Assembly (NCBI GenBank): GCA_012729815.1
Contig: JAAYCJ010000054.1
Coordinates: forward strand, 1-34,006
Length of the DNA: 34,006 nucleotides
Direction of reading: 5' to 3'
DNA from: Phycisphaerae bacterium
Lineage (GTDB): Bacteria; Planctomycetota; Phycisphaerae; JAAYCJ01
The notes beneath the pieces were generated by a model. That model searched no databases, was not told the DNA's origin, and worked only from the letters and a program-made list of their open reading frames with translations. Positions 26,934 to 34,006 of the stretch are shown here, one piece after another (positions within the stretch are counted from its first letter, which is position 1; each line of letters starts with the position of its first letter). Made by a program: the position numbers and the translations under genes.

Positions 26934-27973
26934 CTCTTTGACTCCAAGTTTCCGTCTTGAGGAACGGTTGTATCCGTTGTGATCAGCCGACCGGGAATTG
27001 GCGTCGCATGGTCCGGCGGCAGGCCGCCCGCCATCAGCTCCGAGAGGATGTCCACCGCCCGTTTCGCCATGAGGATTTCGGGGATCTCCATCATCGGCGT
27101 GAGAAAGGAGCTGCGGTACTGCACCTCCCAAGGCGAGGCGAAATAGGTCAAGGCCACGTCGTCGGGCATCCGCGCGCCTTCATGGGCCAGAACGTGCAAT
27201 GCCCCGTCGTACACCGTCCGGTTGTAGCAGATCGCAGCCGTCGGACGCGGGATCCGCACCAAGACGGTTCGGGCGATCCCGGGATAGGTCCACTTCGACC
27301 GAGCCAGATGCAACGCCGACGTGTCGAGGTCCGCCTCGGTCAACTCATCCAGCACTCCCCGGTACCGGTCGCGTGCGGCGTAGTGATCGGCGACAAAGCC
27401 GATATACCCGATGCGCCGGTGGCCTTGTTCGATCACGTATCGCGTCAGCATGCGTGCCGTGCCGTACTCATCGGCGTTGACGCACACCACGCCCCGTTTC
27501 GGCTCGCGGTTCACCCACACCACCGGCGAGCCCATCTCAGCCAGGCGCTCGTCCACGTGGTCCGGCACCAGACCCGTCGCGTCGATGCCGATGATCCCGT
27601 CCACGGCCAGTTCCGAGAACAACTGGGGCGGCTCGAGGAATTCCTTGGTGCGCACGTCGATGTGGAACGGCTCGAAGACGGCTGAGTACCCCCGGTCGGC
27701 CAGTTCGTCGGTCGCCCCGTCCAGATAGCCCGTATACGTCGAGTGGCTCGTTCCCTTGCCGCCGTAGCGCATGACCACGCACGCCACGCGGCCGAACCGC
27801 CCGCGCCGCATCGCCCGGGCGGCGGAGTGCGGATGGTAGTTGCACCGCTGGGCCGCCTGCATGACCCGGTCGCGGGTCCGCGAGGTCACCAGCGGACTGC
27901 GGCTGAACACGCGCGAGACAGTCGCCGTGCTCACGCCCGCCATTTCCGCCACTTCTCGGAGGTTCTTGGCCAT
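26930..27973 (-). CDS. LacI family transcriptional repressor
   Basis: This encodes 347 residues from ATG 27973, chosen because the LacI-type headpiece starts straight after it; an upstream start at 28006 would add 11 residues with no known role. Residues about 4-24 form the helix-turn-helix [20 protein letters not shown], followed by the hinge helix with [11 protein letters not shown]. The rest is a periplasmic-binding-type sugar sensor domain ([28 protein letters not shown]). It would bind a sugar or related ligand. A perfect 16-base palindrome 45 bases upstream overlaps its -35 box, so it probably represses itself. It lies between the glycoside hydrolase genes and the divergent metallophosphoesterase and propeller genes, which may be in its regulon. 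Confidence 0.9.
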   Translation of the reverse strand: MAKNLREVAEMAGVSTATVSRVFSRSPLVTSRTRDRVMQAAQRCNYHPHSAARAMRRGRFGRVACVVMRYGGKGTSHSTYTGYLDGATDELADRGYSAVFEPFHIDVRTKEFLEPPQLFSELAVDGIIGIDATGLVPDHVDERLAEMGSPVVWVNREPKRGVVCVNADEYGTARMLTRYVIEQGHRRIGYIGFVADHYAARDRYRGVLDELTEADLDTSALHLARSKWTYPGIARTVLVRIPRPTAAICYNRTVYDGALHVLAHEGARMPDDVALTYFASPWEVQYRSSFLTPMMEIPEILMAKRAVDILSELMAGGLPPDHATPIPGRLITTDTTVPQDGNLESKR

Positions 27974-28004
27974 CGTCCCACGTGCTCCCTGGTGCAACAG
28001 TTGC

Positions 28005-28033
28005 ATGCTATCCGAAATTGTAAACGTTTACAA
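28005..28033 (-). promoter_or_regulatory. Promoter of the LacI-type repressor gene, overlapped by its operator
   Basis: On the minus strand a -35 box TTGTAA (28028-28033) and a -10 box TAGCAT (28005-28010) lie 17 bases apart. The -35 box is the right half of the palindrome at 28018-28033. A bound repressor would block this promoter. Confidence 0.5.
28018..28033. promoter_or_regulatory. LacI-type operator, perfect palindrome
   Basis: TTGTAAACGTTTACAA is a perfect 16-base palindrome with the central CG typical of LacI/CcpA-family operators. It lies between the repressor gene and the divergent metallophosphoesterase gene, over the leftward -35 box and 8 bases before the rightward -35 box. Confidence 0.75.
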
Positions 28034-28041
28034 GAGAAATC

Positions 28042-28071
28042 TTGCCACCGTGTTTCTCAAGGCGTTATACT
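28042..28071 (+). promoter_or_regulatory. Promoter of the metallophosphoesterase / propeller operon
   Basis: TTGCCA (28042-28047) and TATACT (28066-28071) are 18 bases apart. The operator lies 8 bases upstream, so the same repressor could also affect this unit. The proposed start codon follows about 50 bases after the expected transcription start. Confidence 0.5.
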
Positions 28072-28128
28072 GGGCAAACGTGCCGGTCGGCGATCCGGCC
28101 CGGCGACGCCCAGAGAAGGCGGCATCCG

Positions 28129-28959
28129 TTGCAACCCGCTGAGCAACCGATACTTACGCTCATCCAGTTCTCCGACGCCCACGTCGGCAACCCCGCCAAC
28201 CTCCCCCGTCACGACCGCCTGGCCGCCGCGGTAGAGCTGGCCAACGCCCGCAAACCCGCGTTCGTAATTGATACCGGCGATGTGGCGAGTCATCCGGTTT
28301 ATGGCGCGCAGGCGGAGTATCTGGCGGAGTTTGATGGGTATCTGGAGCATGTGGCCCGGCTTGCCCCGCCGCTGTATGTCGTGCCGGGCAATCACGATAT
28401 CGGTTATCCCGAGCCGGCGGCGCCGCGGGCGGATGGGACGCCGTGGGGGGAGTATCGGGAACTGGTTGCGGCGTACCGGCTGCGATTTGCCGTGATGGAT
28501 CAGTCGTTTGTACACAGCGGGTTTCGTTTTATTCTGGTCAACAACAATCCGCGGACGTCCAAAGGACCGGGGCACATCTCGGCTGAGCAGTTTGAGTGGA
28601 TCGAGCGGGAGTTGGCTTGCGGTCAGACGACGTTTGTCTTCTGTCACGTTGAGGTGCTGCACGAGGGCGTCGGCGAGCCTTGGGGGCCGTCGTCCGAGCG
28701 GCTGAGCGCCCTGTGCCGGCGACACGGCGTGCCGGCGGTCGCGTACGGGCATCGGCACGAGATGCATTTGACGCCGCTTGACGGCACGCTGTATGTCATG
28801 TGTCCGGACCTGAAGGTCCCCGGCCACCAGGCGATCCTCGAGTATCGCCTGTTTGCCGGTCACTTCGACCTTTGGTCGTTCGATGTTCTTTCCGGCCAGG
28901 GCGAACGTCTGGGCCGATTTGATTTTGCTCGGGAGAACCACTCTGATGGTAAAGCTTGA
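28129..28959 (+). CDS. Calcineurin-type metallophosphoesterase
   Basis: This encodes 276 residues from TTG 28129. An earlier TTG at 28042 lies in the promoter; 28129 has a GAAGG-like site and starts just before the first catalytic strand. Family motifs in order: D16-x-H18 in FSDAHVG, D51 in TGDV, GNHD at 87-90, a later CHVE, and GHRHEMH, which together bind two metal ions. It hydrolyses phosphate mono- or diesters in known relatives; the substrate here is not known. No signal peptide is seen, so it is probably cytoplasmic. The last 14 bases overlap the start of the propeller gene, so both are co-translated, and both probably answer to the LacI-type repressor. Confidence 0.8.
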   Translation: MQPAEQPILTLIQFSDAHVGNPANLPRHDRLAAAVELANARKPAFVIDTGDVASHPVYGAQAEYLAEFDGYLEHVARLAPPLYVVPGNHDIGYPEPAAPRADGTPWGEYRELVAAYRLRFAVMDQSFVHSGFRFILVNNNPRTSKGPGHISAEQFEWIERELACGQTTFVFCHVEVLHEGVGEPWGPSSERLSALCRRHGVPAVAYGHRHEMHLTPLDGTLYVMCPDLKVPGHQAILEYRLFAGHFDLWSFDVLSGQGERLGRFDFARENHSDGKA

Positions 28960-29944
28960 CTGGGTCCGCAAGATTTATGATGACAGCATGCACTGCGCAT
29001 TTACCGACATGGTTCGGTGGAACGGCTGGTATTACGTGGCCTTTCGCCGGGCTTTCGCCCACGGCATGGTGCCATTCGGCGACGTGTTCGTGATCCGCAG
29101 CCGCGACCTGGGGCAGTGGGACGTCTGCGGGATGCTGACCACCGGCTTTGACGATCGGGATCCGGCGTTTGTCGCCGACGACGACCGGCTTTGGGTTTAC
29201 TTCTACTCGCGTTTCGCGGAGACCGCGTTGGTCGACGGCCGCCTTCACCGCATAGAAGGCGGGGCGCAGCGGTCGCAGACGTACGTTTCGTGCACGAGCG
29301 ACGGCGTGTCATGGCACGTGCCGGTTCCGGTGTACAAGCCGGACGTGTGGCTGTGGCACCCGCAGCGGTTCGATGACGGCTTCTACTGCGCCGCCTACGA
29401 GACCAAGGCCGATCGTGCCGCCCGCGAGCTGATGCTGTTGCGGTCCGACGACGCGGTGGACTGGCGCAAGGTCTCGACCATCCAGGAGAACAACGGCGGC
29501 GAGTCGTTTATCGTTCGCGACGAGGACGGGCGCTTTATGGTGGTCAACCGTGGCGCCCTCAACGAGGCCCGGACGGATTTTCTCCATGCCGATCCGCCGT
29601 ATGTCGCATGGTCCGGCTGGCGGGTCGCGCACGGCATGCAGAGTCCGAACGTGGTTCGCGTGGCGGGCCGGCTCATCGCGGCAGGTCGGCGATCGATCGT
29701 CGATCCGCCCGACTGGTGCAAGGCGGTCACGTCGATTTTCGAGATCGATCCGGAGAAACAGACCACGCAGCGGCTGCTCGATCTGCCATCCGGCGGCGAT
29801 ACATCCTACTGCGGCATGGTGGTCGAGAACGATGGTTCGATCCTGCTCAGCTACTACTCGCAGCACGAGTACATCAGTCGGCCGGATTTCCGTCACGGCC
29901 AGCGGCCCGCGTCGATCTACCTGGCAAAGCTGAGCGTTGGGTGA
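28946..29944 (+). CDS. Beta-propeller protein, sialidase / GH32-43-like
   Basis: This encodes 332 residues. The ATG at 28946 is chosen because it has GGGAG about 10 bases upstream and overlaps the phosphoesterase gene by 14 bases; the longer frame from 28853 lies inside that gene. It has repeated blade-like strands: MVRWNGWYYVAFRRA, GDVFVIRSRDLGQWD, QTYVSCTSDGVSWH, ELMLLRSDDAVDWRK, SFIVRDEDGRFMVV. This is the pattern of a five- or six-bladed propeller of sialidases (BNR-type repeats) and GH43-like enzymes. No signal peptide is seen, so it would be cytoplasmic, acting on small glycans or sugar phosphates. Partnership with a metallophosphoesterase suggests a joint pathway. A non-catalytic propeller is also possible. 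Confidence 0.65.
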   Translation: MVKLDWVRKIYDDSMHCAFTDMVRWNGWYYVAFRRAFAHGMVPFGDVFVIRSRDLGQWDVCGMLTTGFDDRDPAFVADDDRLWVYFYSRFAETALVDGRLHRIEGGAQRSQTYVSCTSDGVSWHVPVPVYKPDVWLWHPQRFDDGFYCAAYETKADRAARELMLLRSDDAVDWRKVSTIQENNGGESFIVRDEDGRFMVVNRGALNEARTDFLHADPPYVAWSGWRVAHGMQSPNVVRVAGRLIAAGRRSIVDPPDWCKAVTSIFEIDPEKQTTQRLLDLPSGGDTSYCGMVVENDGSILLSYYSQHEYISRPDFRHGQRPASIYLAKLSVG

Positions 29945-29990
29945 TGGCCGTCTGAGGGGTGTGACGTCGGTTCAACTTGCCTTTGGGACA

Positions 29991-30058
29991 GCACGGAGCA
30001 CGCGGAACACGCGGAGAGGGCAAGGAGTCAGACTTCAGTAGTCAGAAGTCAGAATCAA
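29991..30058. repeat. Degenerate short repeats between genes
   Basis: The gap contains two loose tandem units: copies of GCACGGAGCAC / GGAACACGCGG, followed by AGTCAGA-type copies around 30027-30053. Similar degenerate repeats are scattered in intergenic DNA of Planctomycetota and Verrucomicrobia, from what I know. No gene or promoter is seen here. Confidence 0.35.
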
Positions 30059-30206
30059 GAAAGACCCCGCCGAGGGCGGCGGAGCTGATGGAGGGCAGCC
30101 GCCGGCCTTTCGCACCGCACACGGATTCCTCTTGCCCGCCCGCCGCCAGTGCGTACACTGAATGCTTCGGCAGATTCACCGCCACGCGTATGCACGGAGA
30201 AACGCC

Positions 30207-31244
30207 TTGGAATTCATTGACTACATCATTCCCTTCGAGCGGATCGCTGCGATGTCCACCGGTCCGCAGGTTCTGCTGATCCTGGTGATCATCGGGGCCA
30301 GCCTGGCCGTCCTGACCAAGGGGGCTGATTGGCTGGTGGACGGGGCGGCCCAACTGGCCTACCGGCTTGGCATTTCCAAGATCATCGTCGGGGCCACGGT
30401 CGTCTCGCTGGGGACGACCACTCCGGAGACGGCGGTTTCCGTCCTGGCCGCTTTGCGCGGCGAGATCGGGATTGCGCTGGGCAATGCGGTCGGTTCGGTC
30501 ATCTGCGACACCGGGTTGATCTTCGGCCTCGGCTGCCTGCTCACCCGGCTGCCGCTCGATCGCTTCATTCTCAACCGCCACGGCTGGCTCCAGTTCGGCT
30601 CCGGGCTGCTGCTGGTCTTCCTGGTGGTGATCTCGACCGCCGTCTACGGTGCGCCGGTGATCACCCGGCCGATGGGGGTCATGCTGCTGTGCCTGTTGGC
30701 TGGGTACATGTTCATCTCGATCCGGTGGGCCCGCAACCATCCCAATCCCACCGGGGATATCCCCGCCGTCACCCACAGCGTGACCGCCTGCATGATGATG
30801 ATCATCGTCGGCGTGTTCATGGTCGTCTTCAGCGCCCAGGCGCTGATCCGGTCGGTCGCGCTTCTGTGCAATCTGCTGGGCATTCCCGAAGCCGTGGTCG
30901 CAGCCACGGTGGTGGCGTTCGGCACTTCGCTGCCCGAACTGGTCACCGCCCTGACCAGCATCCGCAAAGGGCATCCGGAGATCATGATCGGCAACATCGT
31001 CGGCGCCGATATTCTCAACGTCCTCTTCGTCACCGGGGCGTCGGCGGCGGCCGTCGCACTGCCCGTGCCGGCGGAGGTGCTGCGGATTCACCTGCCCACG
31101 ATGATCCTGATCCTCCTGCTGTTCCGAATCTTCATCTACACGAGCCGAGACCACTTCCGCCGATGGTACGGCATCCCCCTGCTCGCGATCTACGCCGCGT
31201 TCATCATCGTGTCCTACTTCGCCCGCGGCATCGTGGGGCTATAG
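30207..31244 (+). CDS. Sodium/calcium exchanger-type membrane protein (CaCA family)
   Basis: This encodes 345 residues from TTG 30207, which has GGAG 7 bases before it; an internal ATG at 30252 has no ribosome site. The protein has about ten membrane helices arranged as two similar halves. Each half carries the alpha-repeat of the family: GATVVSLGTTTPETAVSVLAAL with GNAVGSVICDTG, and AATVVAFGTSLPELVTALTS with GNIVGADILNVL. The Glu in TPE / LPE and the Asn in GN are the ion-binding positions in known relatives. It would exchange Ca2+ for Na+ or H+ across the inner membrane. The first half has TTTPE where most have TSLPE. It stands alone on this strand and has no obvious partner. Confidence 0.85.
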   Translation: MEFIDYIIPFERIAAMSTGPQVLLILVIIGASLAVLTKGADWLVDGAAQLAYRLGISKIIVGATVVSLGTTTPETAVSVLAALRGEIGIALGNAVGSVICDTGLIFGLGCLLTRLPLDRFILNRHGWLQFGSGLLLVFLVVISTAVYGAPVITRPMGVMLLCLLAGYMFISIRWARNHPNPTGDIPAVTHSVTACMMMIIVGVFMVVFSAQALIRSVALLCNLLGIPEAVVAATVVAFGTSLPELVTALTSIRKGHPEIMIGNIVGADILNVLFVTGASAAAVALPVPAEVLRIHLPTMILILLLFRIFIYTSRDHFRRWYGIPLLAIYAAFIIVSYFARGIVGL

Positions 31245-31319
31245 CCGTCCCGTCAGGCAGGCGTCAGCGGTCCGCCCGCCGACCTGTGCGGTCGCGTCAC
31301 CGGCACACCGGCGCGGCGG

Positions 31320-32834
31320 TTACTCCAAGGACCAGGTCTGGCCCCAGTTGTCGAGCAGACGTTGGAAGTCCGGGAACCCGATCATGCCGTCCCGATTGTA
31401 GTCGAGCAGGAAATCGTACCGTCCGTCTCCGGTGTAGATGGTGGCGCTCCACGCGTCATACATCAGCTGGAAATCGCTGTAGCCGACGATCCCGTCGTAG
31501 TCGAAATCGGCGTAGATCGGCGGAGCGTCCAGGTCGCACTGGCCGCCGTTCCAATCGACGGTGATCGCCGCCCGCTCGTCCTGCGTTCCGAAGTGGCCGA
31601 CCGTCCAGCAGGAGTACGAGTCGATCAGCACGATGTCCTGGGTGATCCCGGTGATTTCCATCCGGTCCGGCGAAATCTCGACAAACCGCACCGTCACCGG
31701 CAGGAACTCCAGGACGTGACCGGAGGCGTCCTTGGTCCTCAGGAAGACCGTTCCTTTGGTGTTCAGAGCGGGATCGGCGGGCAGCGCCCGCGGCAGTCGC
31801 CAGGTGATCCTGGCCACGTAAGGCGTCGTCAGCATGATCGACCCTTCGTCCACGTACTCCGGATCCACCCAGCCGGTTGCCGGATCCAATCCGTTTGGAT
31901 CGTAGAAGATCGGCAACAGGTATACCCCGCCCGGCGGGACTTCCTCGAATGTCCCGTTCGGGTCGATCCGGCCCCAGGAGAAGTAGACGATGGCGTTGGG
32001 ATCGTAGTAGTTCGGGTCCGCCTCCGGATAGTCCATCGGCGCCGGCTCCACTTCCGGCTCAGCCGGCGGATCGTCAGCGGTCCTCGAATCGAGGTGGATG
32101 ATCAGCGGAGCCAGTTCTCCAGACGGCGCTGCGCCGCCCTCGCCGCCATCCGACGGGGCCGATCCGCCGCCGGGATAGACGATCCCCGGATCGGGGCTGT
32201 AGTACTGGAAGCAGTTCTCCATCGTGTTCCAGAACAGGATTTCCGAACCGGGATAGGCGTCGAGGAAGAACGCCTTGAGGTAGAAGCAGGCGCTGGGCTG
32301 ACCCAGAGGCACGCTGATCTTGATGTCGACGTACGTATAGGTGTAGTCGGCCGGCCATTCCTTGCCGGGCAGACCGTTGGGGTCGCCCAGTCCGACCACG
32401 ACGTAAGCCAGCCCATTGGCATCGCTTGGCGTGATGTCCACGTAGCCCAGGCTTTCCCAGCGGTCGAAGGGCCCTCCGGCGACGGGCGTTCCGCCGCCCG
32501 AGAAGGTATCCCAGTGCCCTATCACTTCCGCCCTCAGCCCGATCCCATCTTTGAAGTACGGCCCCCCGTGTGTGTCGAGCATCTGGACGGCGTACCGGAA
32601 CTCGCCTCGGCGCATGGTTCCTCTGCCGTCGTGATTCTCGGTGTATGACCACTGGTCGAGCATCCAATTCTGCCACCAGGGATAGTTGGGATCGTAGCCG
32701 CCGCACGCGACTACAGAGATGTCGAAGACGAATTTCGCCTCGGCGACGTTCGCCTGCTGGCACCCGTCGATCACCAGCAGGGGCATCAGAACGATCAGGA
32801 CAAGAATCACCTTCTTGGTCGTTCCAGTCGTCAT
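31320..32834 (-). CDS. Secreted lipoprotein with two dockerin-like EF-hand repeats
   Basis: This encodes 504 residues, with GGGGG 6 bases before the ATG. An N-terminal hydrophobic stretch ends in C25, with an unusual Asp at -2 (IDGC), so lipid attachment is likely but not certain. The long middle part is Gly-, Pro-, Asp- and Tyr-rich with a low-complexity GGGSAPSDGGEGGAAPSG stretch near 225-242, and has no known catalytic motif. The C-terminus, about 445-500, has two calcium-binding loops: DFDYDGIVGYSDFQ and LDYNRDGMIGFPDFQ, of the dockerin / EF-hand type. Such repeats are common in surface proteins of Phycisphaerae; their partner is not known in this group. It may anchor or bind at the cell surface. 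Confidence 0.75.
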   Translation of the reverse strand: MTTGTTKKVILVLIVLMPLLVIDGCQQANVAEAKFVFDISVVACGGYDPNYPWWQNWMLDQWSYTENHDGRGTMRRGEFRYAVQMLDTHGGPYFKDGIGLRAEVIGHWDTFSGGGTPVAGGPFDRWESLGYVDITPSDANGLAYVVVGLGDPNGLPGKEWPADYTYTYVDIKISVPLGQPSACFYLKAFFLDAYPGSEILFWNTMENCFQYYSPDPGIVYPGGGSAPSDGGEGGAAPSGELAPLIIHLDSRTADDPPAEPEVEPAPMDYPEADPNYYDPNAIVYFSWGRIDPNGTFEEVPPGGVYLLPIFYDPNGLDPATGWVDPEYVDEGSIMLTTPYVARITWRLPRALPADPALNTKGTVFLRTKDASGHVLEFLPVTVRFVEISPDRMEITGITQDIVLIDSYSCWTVGHFGTQDERAAITVDWNGGQCDLDAPPIYADFDYDGIVGYSDFQLMYDAWSATIYTGDGRYDFLLDYNRDGMIGFPDFQRLLDNWGQTWSLE

Positions 32835-32914
32835 GGCAGGCCCCCTTTTGCGGAATGGAACGGATGTGGATTGGAACCCGTACGACCCGCTGTCCCGTCC
32901 CGCCTATGGTCCGT

Positions 32915-33730
32915 TCATGGCCGTTCCTCCTCCAGAGATCTCGCGTCGCGCCCGTCCCCTCTCGCGGGCGTGAAGCGGAGTCCTCCGTGCATCGGCCGGT
33001 AGACCAGGTTCCTCTGCGGGTGCCGCGTCACCAGGTCCCTCGCCAGCCGGTCCAGGACCTCGGGATCAGACACGTCCGCGCCCTCTTCAAAAGGAACAAA
33101 CGGCACAAACCAGTCCGTACAGCCGGAAAAGCTCAGGTCGTGCGGATCGAACGATTCGAGCGTGATCCTGTTCAGGGGCCGGCGAAGGATCTCCGACCCG
33201 TCGGCGGCACAGAAGGTGGTGATGTCCATCGGGATGTAGTAGTCGCCCGGTTCGGCGTGCCGTGCCAGCAGCATGGCCAGTTTCCTGAACCACCGCGGTC
33301 CACCGGCGACCCGGCCCGCCGCAGCAAAGCGATAGGGCCCGTACCGCGGCCAGCATTCCTCGACGTCCTCGACGGCTGGGTCCATCCAGATCGGCCGCAC
33401 GAGCATGCCCTCCTCCTGGCCCACCGGTCGCGGTTCCTCCCATGTGTTCCACACTTCCAGCACTTCCTCGGTCAGCGGCGCCACCCGCTCCCATGTGAAG
33501 CCCAGCCGCAGAACTCCCCGCCCGCCGGTGACCGCCTTGAGCCGTCGATCGATCTCCTCGATCGATGTGCCCGGCTCCTTCAAAGCCGCCACGAGGGCCG
33601 CCGCCCGGACGTGGTCTTCTTCCGTCAGCTCGATCGGACCGCGCGGCAGCCCCAGGAAGGCCACCACAGACGCTGCAGCCAGCAGGAGAAAGGCCGCTGA
33701 CCAATAGACCGCGGCATTTCTGATCTTCAT
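32915..33730 (-). CDS. Membrane-anchored protein of unknown function
   Basis: This encodes 271 residues. The ATG at 33730 is chosen because AGGA lies 8 bases upstream and it puts the hydrophobic segment (WSAAFLLLAAASVVAFLGL, about 9-27) at the N-terminus as a signal anchor. The rest is soluble and rich in Pro, Arg and Glu. It has several Cys and Trp residues (VEECWPRYGPYRF; SFSGCTDWF) but no motif that I recognise. It lies 80 bases upstream of the dockerin-like lipoprotein gene on the same strand and may share its transcript. Both appear to be envelope proteins; a joint role is a guess. Confidence 0.6.
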   Translation of the reverse strand: MKIRNAAVYWSAAFLLLAAASVVAFLGLPRGPIELTEEDHVRAAALVAALKEPGTSIEEIDRRLKAVTGGRGVLRLGFTWERVAPLTEEVLEVWNTWEEPRPVGQEEGMLVRPIWMDPAVEDVEECWPRYGPYRFAAAGRVAGGPRWFRKLAMLLARHAEPGDYYIPMDITTFCAADGSEILRRPLNRITLESFDPHDLSFSGCTDWFVPFVPFEEGADVSDPEVLDRLARDLVTRHPQRNLVYRPMHGGLRFTPARGDGRDARSLEEERP

Positions 33731-34006
33731 GATCATCGTCCTGACCATCCGTTGACACCGTTTCCTCACCCAGGACCGCGCGATGCGAGCGCATCGCCTC
33801 CGGACCATCCGTGGAAGAACTTGAGGCGTCCGACCCTGGACGCTCCTGGCGCCGACGGCCGGGCTTTGCCGGTCCCGAAAGCACCTGCCCGAGAACGGCG
33901 GGAGAATGGCGCCATGCTCAGGCCCGGTCCGGCGACCGATCAGACTGGATTGACAAAGGCCGAGAACACGTCCCAGGAGAATCTCACGGCGCCGGCCAAT
34001 GGAACG
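33731..34006. other. End of the window, no gene seen
   Basis: No frame here has a ribosome site or known domain. A short inverted repeat (ACGGCCGGG...CCGGTCCCG region near 33854-33878) could form a hairpin. The stretch may hold the promoter of the gene at 32915-33730, but no clear -35/-10 pair is seen. Confidence 0.3.

Noticed and set aside
30042-31154. 370-codon frame on minus
   Set aside because: It is Asp/His/Gln-rich and opposite the antiporter gene, whose two alpha-repeats are unambiguous.
31362-32648. 428-codon frame on plus
   Set aside because: It is opposite the dockerin-like lipoprotein and has no motif.

Overview
The window is GC-rich chromosomal DNA that looks like a Planctomycetota bacterium, most likely Phycisphaerae or a close relative. 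This is an inference from three things: secreted proteins with dockerin-like EF-hand repeats, an FTLIE-type prepilin with a separate RH/DGH motif, and a 23S-5S rRNA unit with no 16S gene in front of it. There is no sign of phage, transposase or CRISPR. Most of it reads as ordinary chromosome with small regulatory operons.

Layout. 1-3.0 kb: a small lipoprotein, then two translationally coupled genes, a metal-binding TIM-barrel protein (endonuclease IV / sugar isomerase fold) and a protein with the motifs of an archaeo-eukaryotic primase-type polymerase. 3.1-6.0 kb (minus): a 970-residue secreted beta-helix protein with two dockerin-like repeats and a C-terminal caspase-like region whose catalytic His seems lost. 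6.4-7.8 kb (minus): MmgE/PrpD dehydratase. 7.9-9.8 kb (minus): CPBP protease, DUF2089 regulator and a Yip1-like membrane protein as an overlapping operon. 10.0-11.8 kb (plus): two membrane proteins around a winged-helix regulator, with a palindromic operator just after the promoter. 11.75-12.96 kb (minus): ECF sigma factor coupled to a bactofilin-like membrane protein. 13.06-13.9 kb: a second CPBP protease. 14.0-14.3 kb (minus): a lone MNT-type nucleotidyltransferase.

14.4-18.5 kb (minus): tRNA-Ile(GAT), tRNA-Ala(TGC), 23S and 5S rRNA. Where 16S would normally stand there is instead a consensus promoter and a leader with a hairpin-plus-U-tract and a competing stem. A second consensus promoter lies between tRNA-Ala and 23S, and 23S is enclosed by a two-part processing stem. 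18.5-20.9 kb (minus): ECF sigma factor, zinc-type anti-sigma factor and a secreted protein with a secretin-type domain.

21-30 kb is a carbohydrate-related region: two large secreted glycoside-hydrolase-like proteins, a prepilin-like protein interrupted by an in-frame amber codon, and a LacI-type repressor, all on minus. A metallophosphoesterase and a beta-propeller (sialidase-like) protein are divergent on plus. A perfect 16-bp LacI-type operator lies between the divergent units, over the repressor's own -35 box and beside the -35 box of the plus-strand unit. The tail holds a Na+/Ca2+ antiporter-type protein (plus), a second lipoprotein with dockerin-like repeats (minus) and a membrane-anchored protein of unknown function (minus).

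All functional calls come from reading motifs by eye. No database or structure search was run.
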